Source: Vitellaria paradoxa (lineage: Eukaryota; Streptophyta; Magnoliopsida; Ericales; Sapotaceae). Taken from it: a DNA stretch of 64,000 bases. A program made the position numbers and the translations under genes. The stretch covers positions 7,231,920-7,295,919 of the forward strand of contig CM034241.1 in NCBI GenBank assembly GCA_019916065.1, read 5' to 3'. The notes beneath the pieces are model-generated. The model ran no database searches. It worked only from the letters and a program-made list of their open reading frames with translations, and was not told where the DNA came from. This document shows positions 48,376 to 60,927 of the stretch, piece after piece; position 1 is the first letter of the stretch, and each line of letters starts with the position of its first letter.

Positions 48376-50210
48376 TTTGTGTGCATAATAGTGATAATGA
48401 ATGACAATATATTATATTCATTGCAATAACTCATGTTGAGCCTTATCTAATAGCTTGTTAAGTTTAAAACATTATTCACATCTATGTAATTAACTATTCT
48501 TTCCATATTGTTGGCATTTTGTATAGTAATATTTTACTCGTAATTCTTGAGCAAACATCCATGTGTAATTTTTAATGCTAGAATGTCACATTAGGCTTAT
48601 GTGTTATGGGTTCATCATGTCAAGCATGCAAACATGTGCCAAATGATATATGAACACAATATATGCTTCATGGACAAAAGAAAGAAGGAGATTGAATTAA
48701 TTAAAGATCAAATTATTTGTTGGGTAGAACTTCAAGTGATTTTATTTTACATAGGCAGCTCGCATTCGAGACTCGCTACAATTAGCCCGAAAGATGTTTG
48801 ACAAATTCAAGCTGTGTAGATGATAGAAATTCTAATATTCTTTGGAAGTAACCCATACCCTGGTTTGTGCCAGCGAGATCTGTTTGTGGCAAAAACTAAA
48901 ATTTCATTATTTGCTGTGGGTAACTTGTGCTCGCGACCTACCTACAAGCTGTTTAGATTTTTGGCTTTATTTTCTGCAAACAATGACCTAGTCTATTTTG
49001 ACAGCATTCTTTCTTTTTTAAATGCACGAAAACATTTTAAAAACCTTAAACTTTTTTTCCCAAACTTGATCTATCCATTTCTTGAGAGGAAAAACACTTA
49101 GAGGCAAAACTCCATCTTGATTTCTTGCCTCTTATTTAGATTTCCTTGGAAAAATATCAATGGCTCTTGAACCTTAGATTTAGGGTTGTTGTTGGGGTTC
49201 TCAAATTAGCTGTGAAAAGGGGGCCCAAGGCCCGATGTGTGAAGGAGGAGATTTTTCGATGTGTGAAGGAGAAGATTGTTAAGATTCCCATATTGGTTAG
49301 GGAAAGGGCTGGCGGTCAGTACATAAGTGCAAGGGAAAGTCTCACCTTACGAGCTAATTTTTGGAGATGAGATAGACCGAAGACCACCTAATAGTTTTCT
49401 ACTAGATTGAGTGAGTGCTTCTACTATAATAGAAGCCAATGGCTCTTCATGAAAAAAGCATATTATGGATGTTTAGAAATCAAGGATTGAGAAATTGGGA
49501 ACAAATAGATTAGTAGGAGCATTGATTGGTAATGCTTTTAATCTTTTGGTGTGATCCTTGTAACATTTGAACCTTAGTGAAGTTTTTGGTTTGATCTGTG
49601 TTAAGAATTTGGAGTTTTTCTTTCTTGGTTTAAGAAGCTTTTCTAATAAATAATCTGGTGCATATTGTGCATTGTTTACTTATTATTTTGTTTATTAGAT
49701 ATACAGATCTTAGCATCTTATCTTGAAGTGAGATTTGTATATCTAAACATTGGTTGCTCCGTCACATTTTGTGTTTTGGGTATTTGCAAGTATTATTGCA
49801 TTTTCATGTATCATGATAATTTCTTAAATTTTAAAAATAAATATTGTCAAGTATATATTTAATGTTTCAGTAGGATTATAATTTTTTTTATTGTACATGA
49901 CAAATTTTATTTTCCATCACTGAAACATATATGGTGACAAGTTTTATTGTCACTGAAATAAAAAACCTTACAAATAATTATTAAAAAATTAATTAATCTT
50001 ATGAATTAAAATTTCAAAACCTAAATTAAACCTAACATTCCACCAATCCTTTCATCTTTCCCTTACTTACGCTATCTATGCCTTCCTCCCAAAATCCCAA
50101 ATTCAAAATACAACGCTACCACTGACGTTTCAACACATATAATTTATTAAACACATATACACATATGTTTTATATCTATATATATATAGTGTTTTCTTTT
50201 TATTCGTTCT

Positions 50211-50216
<6 letters not shown>

Positions 50217-50258
<42 letters not shown>
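50217..50258. repeat. (TA)n microsatellite
   Basis: A run of about 20 TA units, with a shorter run at 50271-50286. Confidence 0.9.
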
Positions 50259-50261
<3 letters not shown>

Positions 50262-50844
50262 TTGTATACATTATATATATATATATCATTTCTCTCTCTT
50301 CATTCTCGACTATGTTTAGGGTTTTGATTTCGATGGTTTGCAGACTCAAGTCTTCGTAGGTGACAGGATTGTCTTTGTTCTTTCTTGGCTATGCTGTTGA
50401 AATATTTTTGATCTTAGAAGCTACATTCGAGAATTTCAAAAATTGACTTGTGTTTGATTTCTGATAGATCTTGTTATCTTCACGATTTCACATTTTGAAC
50501 TCAAAAGTAAGTATGCCATTTTTTATTCTTTTATTGCTTTGCAAGTAATGGTATTGGAATTAATGTTAAAAAGTTAAGTTCTTCTCTAGTTTTAGGTTTG
50601 ATTGTATTTTGATGATTTTTGTTTTGTTCATCTATTCGATTATGTTTTATTTATAGTTTGAAATTTTCATTTTAATGCAAATTCGTGATTAAAATTAAAA
50701 TTTTTGGGGAAATTGATTGGAATGTAGAATTGATTAAAAATGATTGAAGTTTTAGGGAAATTGATTGGAATATGAAAGCTTTTAAGGAAATTCAAGATTA
50801 AAATATGAAGTACATGGGAAAATTTCATCTATGTCCCTTGTCTC

Positions 50845-51327
50845 CCAACAAATAACTTACCTTAAATGTTATATTCTTGAAAGGAAATTAATTAACTTGC
50901 AGTACATGTTTTTTTGTATCCAAAAAAATATTAGATATTTTCTTCATTAATTAATTCCTTTTGGAAATAGAAACTAAGCATATTTTTGAACATTAGAGAG
51001 TACTATAATTAAACTATATATATATATATATATATATATCCAACAAATGAATTACCTTGAATGAGACTCGATAGGAAATTAATCAACCTGCAATACATAT
51101 TTCTTTGTATCAAAAAAATATTAGATCTTTCATTCATTAATTAATTTGTTTTTGGAAATATAAATTAAGCATTTTTTAACACTAAAAACCACTATAATTA
51201 AACTATATCTATATATATATATCCAACTAATAATTTGCCTTAATGAGACATTCGCAATAGAAAATTAATCAACCAGCAGTACGTGTTTCTTTGTATTAAA
51301 AATAGTTAGATCTTTCCTTTCCAAAAA
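50845..51327. repeat. Tandem array of about 190-bp units, 2.5 copies
   Basis: Units start 'ccaacaaat' or a variant at 50845, 51040 and 51223. Each contains 'ggaaattaatcaacctgca', 'tttctttgtat', 'atattagatctttc', and ends with 'ctataattaaactatata' plus a TA run. Copies differ by perhaps 15 per cent by eye. The array lies within the CACTA 5' region. Confidence 0.75.
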
Positions 51328-51329
51328 AT

Positions 51330-51560
51330 ATTAATTAAATCATTTAATTTAATAAATATAAAATATATTAAATTACAATTTAATTTTATTATTTATTAAA
51401 AATTGAATAAAATATATTTAATAATAATTTAAATAATTTAGTTATGATATTTATTAAAATATTTTAATATATTTCATATTATTAAATTAATTAAATTAAA
51501 TAGTTTAATTAATTAATTTTAATATAATATTTATTAAAAATGAATTAATAAAATGTATTA
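51330..51560. repeat. AT-rich 'attaaattaattaaatt' block
   Basis: This low-complexity stretch of ATTAAA/TTAATT variants resembles the interior of the MITE-like elements at 7325-7915 and 27205-27978, but has no recognisable ends. Confidence 0.35.
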
Positions 51561-53437
51561 CACATTAACTTAGATTTAACATAATCTCGCTTATATTGGT
51601 ATTGAGTACGCTTAATATAAAATGTTCTGGATACTTAGTTTGTCTTTTGTGTGTTCTTTTTTTTACAGAATACTTGATAATATTGTTGGTTTGGAGCTAC
51701 TTCTAACAATTTTAGGATATTTAGTTACAAATATTTTCTATTATATCTTAACCACTAATTGTAATACACTAGATACAAATATTATTGGCGTATTATAAAA
51801 CTTTTTAGTGGTTATTACTATGACAAATTCATGTATTGAAGATTTTTAAATCTTTATTTAAGTTTTGTATTTTATTTACTTGAATTTCTTTATTGAAAGT
51901 TATTTACTTGCTAAAACTAGCTTTAAATAGGATATTCTTAAAAATTTTGAATTATGAAATTTAAAATGCAAAATTACAAATTATGTATAGTGATGAATAG
52001 ACTTGTCACCAAAAAAGAAAAAAAAAGGAAAAAAAAAAAAAAGTGAAGTGGAGGCAAAAGAATTGTTGCGGCATCTCACATTTGTTACAATTATTCAAAA
52101 TTATTATGTTGCCAAACACATTATTTGTGTTGGAAGAGATTGTCACTAATCATAGTTATTGTGATAATGAAATCATTTGTTACTGTTATCTACTTTTAAT
52201 GACAAGAGATAGAATTGTCACTGGTCATGGTTTTCATGATAATGAAATCATCTATCATTGATATATACTTTTAGTAACAAAATATATTATCCCTGTAAGG
52301 ATATATTTTTGTTTAAAAAATAAAAAAATCCTATAGTGACAATTTTGTAGTATTTTGTGATAAGATTTTGTGTTACTAAATATATTAATTAGTGACAGAT
52401 TTAGTCATCAGAAAAATTAATTCTTTTGCGACGACATTTGTTTATCATTGAAAGTAAGTTTTTGTGACGACATGTTTTTGTCGCTGAAAGTTTGTTTTTC
52501 AGTGACAATAATAAATTATTATCACATTAAGTTTTAACAACGAGACTATAAATGACAACATTCAGTTGTCACTGATGCCGTCACTAAAAATTTTCTGCAA
52601 TAAAAGTTTTATCTTTTGTGATAACTTTTGTTATTACTAAAAACACATTTTTTTTTATAGTGATATCAGTGAATTTATTATCATTTTCCTACAATTTATC
52701 ATTATTTTCTCTTTTACTAGTTGTTATCATGTCTTTAGTATCATGATTACTATCATCATCATTCATTACACTAGTTTTTAAGTTTGATTAGCTAGTAGTA
52801 CTGTCTACGCCATGATAACCCCAAGTTGTATATGTTGATAAAATTCCCCTAAAGAATAAATAATATTTCACTATATTAATTTAATGGATAAAATATTTAT
52901 ATAATTAATACATGTGCAACAACTTTCCTTTTGTTCCAACTTTTGTGGTAAACAATTTCAATGAATGCATTAATGCCTATTTTGTACTCCTAAATGATTT
53001 TTAAGTTTTCTCCAAACTTTTGTCCACTTTCAACTATCTATAATAAATAAAATATTTATTTATTTATTTCAACTAAAAAAATATACGAAAAATTGTATTT
53101 AAGTTATACTTTATGATCTTTTAAGGCTATTAGTCATACAAAAAAAAAAGTATTATTTTTAAGTCACATTAATGTAGAAAGTTTTGTATTTAAGTTACAC
53201 TTTTGAGTGTGTCACACAAGTTTGTTTTAAATATAGTTTCTAATATACCAATAATATTCTTTATTTCTATGATTAAGTTACATAAGTTATTTTCGGGAAT
53301 CACATGAAGATATGGTTTACCGAGAATCACGCTTTTTCGGTTTTTGTTTTCAATTTCATTGTTTACAATTTTAGTTGTGAAGATATGAAAAAAAAAGCTT
53401 ATTTGGTCTATCTTCTTCACGGATTGATCGGTATTTT

Positions 53438-54145
53438 GAGCTATCTTCAAAACAGTACCGGTACTGTTTTCAAAATAGCCGATCGACGTTTTGAGCTATC
53501 TTCAAAACAGTACCGGTACTATTTCAACAAGTATGATGATATTGGCTTGTATGGTTGGTTTGTGTTATGTATTAATTGATATTTTTAGGCAGCATGAAAA
53601 CAGTACCGATATTGTTTTACTGGTACTGTTTTACCGATACTATTTTCAAAACAGCCGATCGACGTTTTGAGCTATCTTCAAAACAGTACCGGTACTGTTT
53701 CAAAAAATAGGATGATGTTGGCTCGTATGGTTGGTTTGTGTTATGTATCGATTGATGTTTTTTAGGCAGTATGAAAACAGTACCGCTACAAAACAGTACT
53801 GGTACTATTTTCAAAACAGCACTATGAATTATAAGCAGATGATGAGTTTTAAGGATAAGAGAAATCCATAGGGCCGATCAATGTTTTAAGCTATTTTCAA
53901 AACAGTACCGGTACTGTTTCAAAGAATATGATGATGTTGGCTCGTATGGTTGGTTTGTGTTATGTATCGATTAATATTTTTTAGGCAGTATGAAAATAGT
54001 ACCGGTACTGTTTTATCGGTACTGTTTTCAAAACAGCATCATGAATTATAAGCAGATGACGAGTTTTGGGCAAGAGAAATCCATGGGGTTGATTAGTATT
54101 TTGAGCTATCTTCAAAACAGTACCAGTACTGTTTCAAAATCAGAA
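53438..54145. repeat. Tandem array with ACAGTACCGGTACTGT palindromes
   Basis: Five unit starts ('gagctatcttcaaaacagta' or a variant) lie at about 53438, 53491, 53666, 53887 and 54098, spaced 53, 175, 221 and 211 bp. Each opens with AAACAGTACCGGTACTGTTT or a near copy; 53451-53470 is part of a 22-bp perfect palindrome centred at 53459/53460. Further half or full palindromes sit mid-unit at about 53595-53645, 53772-53815 and 53995-54030. Between them units share 'atgatgttggctcgtatggt' and 'aattataagcagatga'. No reading frame persists across units. Confidence 0.85.
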
Positions 54146-54188
54146 AAAATAAAGATACTTAGGAATGATGATCGATTTAGGTTTTTCC

Positions 54189-54335
54189 CAAACAGTTTTG
54201 ATTTTGATTCCAAAAATCAGTTTTGCTTGCTTTGTAAAGAAGATGGAAAGTTGCGGAATTAATTTTTTCTCAAACAGTTTTGATTTTGTTTCCAAAAATC
54301 AGTTTTACTTGCTTTGTAAAGAATATGGAAAGTCG
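54189..54335. repeat. Duplicated block of about 80 bp next to the palindromic array
   Basis: 'aaacagttttgattttgatt' (54189) recurs as 'aaacagttttgattttgttt' (54271), each followed by 'ccaaaaatcagttttgcttg' or a variant and 'ctttgtaaagaagatggaaa' or a variant. Downstream, 'tctataaatagtgacc' near 54488 is a TATA-like motif. Array, duplication and TATA could all belong to one decayed LTR or other element. Confidence 0.65.
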
Positions 54336-54645
54336 TGGAAGCTAGGAGTGAAGTGTGCACTATTTTCGGATAAAACTGACAGTTTTGAAATGTAGTGAAA
54401 AATGCGTGATGTCCTTTTTGGTCTTTTTGTTACAAGTGTGACTTATTCACAAACAAGATTTTTGGGTATGACTTAAATCCTTATAAGTCTATAAATAGTG
54501 ACCGGCCTCCAAAAATCCCAAAAATATACAATGATATGAAATATAATATGAAAAACAAGTTCTGAAATACGAAGTCGATTCCAACCATGTTAAAGAAGCT
54601 AGGAAGAATATTATATAGATTGGCATCACAAAGGATTCAAAGTTA

Positions 54646-54980
54646 GGTGGTATTTGGTTTACTTGTCTATTTTTTATTTTCTTATTTTTTTAAGTGTTAA
54701 AAATTTTAAAATGAGAAATTAGAAAATACCCTATTTTCTTTATTTTGAAAATTTTTTTATTTTGAATTAAAAACTCTCAAAATGACTTTTTACTATTTTT
54801 CACTTCATATATAAACCTATTTCTTGTTTTCTAAAAAAAATTTTAAAAATACAAATAACCAAATGAATTTTGAACTGTTTTAATTGTTTTTAAAAATACA
54901 AAATAAAAAATGAGCTCAAAAAAGAAAATAGAAAATAAAAACAAAGAATGGAAAAATAGAAAAACAAACTAAATAACACC
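54646..54980. mobile_element. Tourist-like MITE (335 bp) with TTA target duplication
   Basis: The ends GGTGGTATTTGGTTTA and, in reverse complement, GGTGTTATTTAGTTTG are imperfect inverted repeats flanked by TTA (54643-54645, 54981-54983). Arms are T-rich on the left and A-rich on the right, so the element can fold back. Diverged relatives are at 37212-37530 and about 1950-2210. Confidence 0.75.
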
Positions 54981-54984
54981 TTAG

Positions 54985-56690
54985 GAACTAAACCATTTCA
55001 AAAAAAGAAAAACAAAATACCAGTTTCTTAAACATAATTGCAAGAAAAAAAATATAAAGGTCAACTTAATTTTTTTTACTTTTCTGTTAAAACAATAATA
55101 AGTAAATGAAATTCGTAAGGACGTCATGTGTTATATATTTTAAATCACCTAATATGGTAAACAAAAAATGGCAAGCCCTTAATTTTTTATAGAGTTGAAA
55201 TCATATAATCATGGTTAAAAAAATGGCAGACCCTTAATTTATTATATCTTTGTAATCATAAAATTAAAACGAGTGCAAAATCTAGCGTTTCAAAGACAGC
55301 CATTGAGATATCAACACATTTTTTCCCTTGTCAATAAAAATTCTTTTTACATGGAAGTATGTTTACTTTTTTCATTTTTCTTTTCTCGTCAAATATGCCA
55401 CAAATGTAACCCAAGTTTTATGTAAAACTAACATGAATATTGTACGAAAAAATTTTCACCCTATTTGTCCCCTCTATCAATCCCCTCTAGCAATGCAGAC
55501 TTACATGTAAGAAATAAGTGGAATAAAGTGGTGAAAGGAATTCTCCGACCAGAGACACTCTAATATTCAAGTTAGAAGAAGCAGATAATATCATTTATAC
55601 TCTCATATAAAGAGATCTTTGTTATATATATGCCTCTGGTATTTATAAATATAAAATGTCTTACATGCATTATATTAATTTGAATACAGTAGTTCACATT
55701 AATTAAATGGTGGTGATGATGTAAGCATTAGAATTAGTGAAAAAATGATCTTGAATGTGACATTTTTATGTATACTTAGACTTCTAATCTTGTTCTTAAC
55801 ATATTTGAATATACTAAATTAAGTAATTATATTATATAACTATCAAACTACTAAACCCCCAATTTAAGTAAAATGTAACTTTTGATCGGAATAGTATATT
55901 TTATGCTCGGGGTAGTACATTTTTTTGGGTAGGAAAACAGGTGACGGGTTATTTTCTATTTGTACAAATATATATGATTTGTCAACCATCTCTAATGGTA
56001 TTCTTTAAACAAAGCTAACAAACTTTCACAATTTCACCTTCTAAAAGCCTATTTCGATTATGCTTTCTAGAAGATATTGCAAAGACAGTCAACTTGAAGA
56101 TTTTTGCTTTCTTGCTAAATTAATAATAAGTAAGAGAAATTCATAAGGTTGTAATTTTTTTATATACTTCAAATCAGAAAATTATGGTAAAAAAAATTGA
56201 TAAGCCCTTAATCTATTACATATTTAAAATTATGAAATTAAAATGGGTGCAAAATCTTACTACTCAAAGTACTATTACAATGTGGGATTCTAACTACTCG
56301 TGTCCTCAAGCTTTATTAAAAAGTGGGATTCATTTCTTTTTCAAATATTTTTAATGCAAAAAATTAAATTATAAGACATATACATATATGTACATATGTA
56401 TATATATCGCTTATTTCTCTCTCTTAAAACAAACAACATTGAGAAAGAAAAAAAATTATATTCTGAGAGGAAGGAATATTCAATTGACACAGTTTTCTCC
56501 ATAATTGTTTCTGTTAATTCTTTTCACCAAGCGGAGTTAAAAGCCCAAATAGCATAATAACCAACCAATTCGTTTTAATTATGAATTGATAAGCAGTTTG
56601 TTGAATAGGTATTGTTTCCTGGTTGTTTGTTCTTTCTTTCATTCTAAATTCATTTTATATTTTCCGGTTTTTGGACTTAAATAATTCAAG
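54985..56690. other. Intergenic region without a recognisable gene
   Basis: This is AT-rich with two related blocks: 'atatggtaaacaaaaaatggcaagcccttaattt' near 55150 and 'ttatggtaaaaaaaattgataagcccttaatct' near 56180, each followed by 'aaaacg/gggtgcaaaatct'. They are perhaps copies of one dispersed repeat about 1 kb apart. No gene is seen. Confidence 0.5.
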
Positions 56691-57720
56691 GGAAGGTTTG
56701 GTACGAGGTGAATAATTTGTGAGTAAAAGATTACTGGGATAATTATTACTCTAACAACAGTTAATAGGAGTAACAAGTCTATGATATTTATATTTAGATT
56801 AAGAGAGTAAATATTATCTGATAATAATTATATTATATTTGGAATGTTAAAAATTTTAAGAGATTCAAAATTAATTGTGTTTGGAACAAGAGTAAATTAA
56901 CCCAGGGATAAAAGTTAATATTTAGCTTAGTAAAATATTATAATGAAATAAACCATCATTATAATTTTTATTTTAATAATAATTAATTTTAATAAGACAT
57001 TTACTATTAAATATAATTTTAAATAAAAATATTAACTATAAAAAATAATTTCATCACAGATTAATATTTCAATAATAATTAATTTTAATAATGAATTATT
57101 ATTTGTTAAAAATTATTGTTTGATAAAATAATTTAATAAAAAATAATTTTATTTAAATAAATTATAAATTTTACTAAATTATATTTATACAATACATAAT
57201 CTAGTAAATTATTATTTATGAGAAACAATTTCATTTAACAAAATAAATTGTTTTGATAAGTAATTATTATTTATTAAACATTAATTTTAATTTGAGAAAA
57301 TAAATAATTTTAGTCATAGATTAATATTATTGTAATATTAATTTAACAAAATAAAATAAATTATTTTAAGAATCAATTATAATTTATTAAACATTATCTT
57401 AATAAAATAATTTAATAATTAATTTATTTTAGTTTGATTGAATAAATTATTATTTAAAATATTTGTTATAATTATTTATAAGCAAACGTTACTTAGGATT
57501 TTATAGGAGTGAAAAATATTTTGAAAGATAATGAGAAAAAAAGATAAAATTTTTTCATTACACTTCGTTACCCACCTCTCTCCTAGACTAAAAGTTTACC
57601 CCATTATGGGGTAATTGTTACCTATAAAATAATTGTTATTCTTTCATCCAAACTAATGTAGTAGAGGATAAAAATTACTCCAATAAAATTTATCATTTGC
57701 TGCCTCAAACAAACATCTCC
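56691..57720. mobile_element. PIF/Harbinger-like non-autonomous element, copy B (1030 bp)
   Basis: It is colinear with copy A (4446-5469): 'gattaagagagtaaatatta', 'tgataataattatattat', the long 'taataattaattttaataa' interior, 'gttacccacctctc' and the closing arm. Ends GGAAGGTTTGG and, in reverse complement, GGAGATGTTTG. TAA follows on the right (57721-57723); the left duplication has decayed. It has the same orientation as copy A. Confidence 0.7.
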
Positions 57721-57788
57721 TAACCGGTTTTATTTTTATATCCTCCAACTGTCAGTATGTATACGTTAGAAAAATATATACTTCCGAA

Positions 57789-57790
<2 letters not shown>

Positions 57791-57819
<29 letters not shown>

Positions 57820-57820
57820 T
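57791..57820. repeat. (ATT)n microsatellite
   Basis: Ten ATT units just right of the Harbinger-like copy B. 57820-58550 is otherwise AT-rich with a short direct repeat ('gattgaatgcttccaatgta' at about 58050 and 58092) and no gene. Confidence 0.85.
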
Positions 57821-58494
57821 AAAGTAGGCTGCTAACTCATGCTTAGAGATCACTTTGAAACTCCATCCAGTCGGTAGTGGGAACATTTTGGGACAAAATA
57901 CTTCATTTAATTTAAATACGTGGTCAGTTATTTTAAGTTTTTGATTTTTTTTTTTATGAAGAGTAAAGTCAATAAATCAACTCAAAAGTTGGTCTGCCGA
58001 CTGAAATTATATGGAATACACACTCAACTCCTGACGTGGGAGTTTTTTGATTGAATGCTTCCAATGTACACATAGCTTAGTTTTTTGATTGAATGCTTCC
58101 AATGTATACATATTTTGAAAGCATGAGACTTAACTCAGTTAGTTATATTTTAGATTTATTTTTTAATGGTTATTCATTCGGATCTTCTTAAAATTACTAA
58201 AATCTTATCCTTGTTAATTTCATAGTTCCAAAAATCAATTGAGGTGTGATTAAATTGATCCAAAATACTCTAACATATAAAAAATTAGAAAAGAATTAAG
58301 GTATGCGCATTTTGATATAATTTTGACATTAAAAATGTTAATTAGTATTAGAAAAAAAAGGAAAAGTTGAATGCTTTGAATGTACAAATATTTTCAAATG
58401 ATTCCCAGATTACATATGTTAGCAACAAGAACGGAAAAAAAAAAAAAAAAAAATACAATAGACGATGTTATTAACACATACGTAAAATTTATGC

Positions 58495-58529
<35 letters not shown>

Positions 58530-58551
58530 GTATTTGAAGTGATAAAAAATA

Positions 58552-58672
58552 TATTAAAATGAAATAAATTATGAATTTATAATTCGTGTAGTAAAATAAA
58601 AAGTAAATTAATTTTAAAAATTTTTAAAAATTTTAAATAAAAATTAGTGTGCCAAACTAACGCTATATATGA
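58552..58672. mobile_element. Small MITE, reverse orientation
   Basis: In reverse complement it reads 'gcgttagtttggcacactaa', 'aaaatttttaaaaattttt' and 'actacacgaattataaattc', the same order as 60254-60395 and 38101-38255. Confidence 0.5.
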
Positions 58673-58727
58673 GCCAAATTTAGTTCCACTGGTGGAGAAC
58701 TCTTCCTGCATATATTTACGCATACGC

Positions 58728-58763
<36 letters not shown>

Positions 58764-59274
58764 CATTTGACCAACCTTGTCATTGTTTGTCATCAACTTA
58801 ATGAGTACTTGTAAAAAAGAAATTGAATCATATATAATCTCTTAATATCTTTATCCGTTTGTCTCAATCAATTATGGCCATGATTCAAGGCTTTTGAGGA
58901 TAGATGGATGTCAAGATGTAGTTGAAATGCATAGGCGTCGATGGAATTGAAAATCATCAATAATTGAAGTGTTTTGTCTCAGCCCCAGTTGGTACAGCCA
59001 CATCTGGCTTGTCCCAATTGATCAGAACAAAAAAATTATCAGCCCATGTGATTGCAAAGCAACCCCTGGACAGCCTGTACAATATATATATATATATATT
59101 CCACTCCATTGAACTCAGCTTTAGTACTTCCATGTCCATTTTAGCTTTCAAATTTTGATTTCCCTTTTCCCTCCACATTGTGGCTGGCTATATATATATA
59201 CGTTGCCATGTTTATTGAGTGCAGGCGTATCTAGAAATTTGGGAGTCTTGTCCAAAATTTTTAGAGGTTTAGCA

Positions 59275-59635
59275 TATTTGATATTATAGAATTTTAAATA
59301 AAATAAAATAATAATTAAGTCATTAAATATGAGATAATTATAACATTTGTGGACCAAAGTTAAATAGGAAGTTCAAAAACACAATTATGGACCAAGTTAA
59401 ATAAAAAGTTCAAAAAACCTTTTCTTGGTGTGATAGAGTTTTAAATAAAATAAAATAATAATTAATACATTAAAAATGAGATAATTATGAGAGTTAAAGG
59501 AGGAAGTTCAAAAGTTTATCTGATAGAATTTGAAACAAAATTAAAAAAACATGCATTAAATATGAGATACTTATGATATATATAGATAGAGTTAAAGTAG
59601 AAAATTCAAAACTTTATTAGGTGAAAATTGAAGAA
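59275..59635. repeat. Tandem array of about 110-bp units, about three copies
   Basis: Units share 'atagaattttaaataaaata', 'aaataataattaa', 'cattaaatatgagataatta' and 'gttaaa..ggaagttcaaaa'. Starts are near 59282, 59438 and 59522. It directly follows a transposon-like end at 59224 ('ggcgtatctagaaatttggg') and may be that element's interior. Confidence 0.6.
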
Positions 59636-59639
59636 AAAG

Positions 59640-60250
59640 TAAGAAATTTTATTAATTTATTAAATTTTGATTGATTTAAAATATTATTGAATATGTTTAT
59701 TATTAATAAAATTTTTAAAAATTTAAGATTTCTCTTTTTTTGGTGGGTTTTAGACAACCATCTCAGTGATGTCGGGGTTACCATGGTCTTGGTTGAGAAT
59801 ACTTTGTACATAATAATGATAAATTACTCAACAAATGAATCCAAAAGATGTCCAAGGGCCATGTATTGGTTAATTTCACTAGCAAAATTATTTAATCAAT
59901 GCAGGTTTTACAATCAAGGACAAAATAAAAAAAGATAAATATATGGGAAAGTAAAAATGCTTATGAAATTAAATAATAACTACAGACTTGTTAAAAAAAT
60001 AATAGTTACAATGGCTTTTTGATATGAGTAAATATCTATATTTAAAATTTTTTAGCTATAAAATATAAAATATTTAACTATTTATAAAAATTTTCACAAT
60101 TGAGGAGTTATGGTCCTCCTCCACTGTTCCTTCTTAATTCTCTCTCTATTTACAATCAAGTTCGGAGTTAAAATTCAAAAATGTTAGATGGATTAATTAC
60201 GTAGTAAATCAAAATTTGACATAACTGTTTGAGTGAATCTAAATGCTTGT
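59640..60250. other. Intergenic region without a recognisable gene
   Basis: AT-rich DNA. Short frames here are not conserved-looking and carry no domain motifs. Confidence 0.5.
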
Positions 60251-60253
60251 GTC

Positions 60254-60395
60254 AAGGCGCATTTGGTTGACTAAAAATCATTGAAAAATTTTAAAAATTT
60301 TTGAAAATTTTTAAAAATTATTCACTTTTTATCTCATTACACGAATTATGAACTCATAATTTTATCTTATTTTTTGTCACTCTATATGTACCCTA
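60254..60395. mobile_element. Small MITE of the 'cgcatttggttgactaaa' family
   Basis: It begins GGCGCATTTGGTTGACTAAA, then 'aaaattttaaaaatttttga' and 'cattacacgaattatgaact', closing near 'tatgtaccct'. It is colinear with 38101-38255. Confidence 0.5.
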
Positions 60396-60927
60396 AATTG
60401 TAATATCATGCCCAGTTAATGGCACAAGTCGTTGCCCTTTATGTAAGGAATTATTTGGTCACATATATAAATCCAAATAAAAATATTTAGCCGTCTAAAT
60501 TTTTACATACCATTACTTCAATTAAGGTAGTTTAACTCCCACGTTTAAACACCATAAGATATTTATTTATTTTGCAGAAAATAATCAAGTAGAGAACAGT
60601 AGCTTGGTGGCTCGCGACCAAATCTTTTATTTATTATTTTATTGTTAAATTAGTTTTTTATTAATTTATTATTTCATAGCCTATAAATAGTTCGAGAGAT
60701 CCACTAAGTATAAGTTACACTCACTATTTTCAATTGAGTTCTCTATAAGTATAATTCTATTTAAACCTATTACTAGATTTCTTGGTCGGAAATATCTCGG
60801 TCATCTTTCTTCATTTTTTTCTATGTTTGCAAGTAACAGAGAGTAAATTTTATTGACATGGTGAGCAAGTCTGTGAGTATAACTATAAATGGATGTTAAA
60901 AATGCACACACAATGTTTATATAGGGA

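Larger units (their letters stand above)
46800..52662 (-). mobile_element. Degenerate CACTA transposon, 5' part
   Basis: On - the element begins CACTATAAAAAAAAATG at 52662, followed by subterminal repeats of 'gtgacaa/ttgtcac' type (52020-52660 and again 49900-49960), characteristic of CACTA ends, and then the TNP2-like fragment at 46800-48375. The other CACTA terminus was not found, so the element is truncated or extends with decay past 46.8 kb. The 48.4-49.8 kb interval has gene-like complexity but no frame I recognise; it may be decayed transposon interior. Confidence 0.6.

Noticed and set aside
53990..54395. Open frames across the palindromic array
   Set aside because: They do not continue across units or share a frame between units, so the repeat is not protein-coding.
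58957..59178. Open frame of 73 codons on - with 'VAVPTGAE'
   Set aside because: It includes an Ile/Tyr run from a TA repeat, matches no family I know, and has no support on either side.
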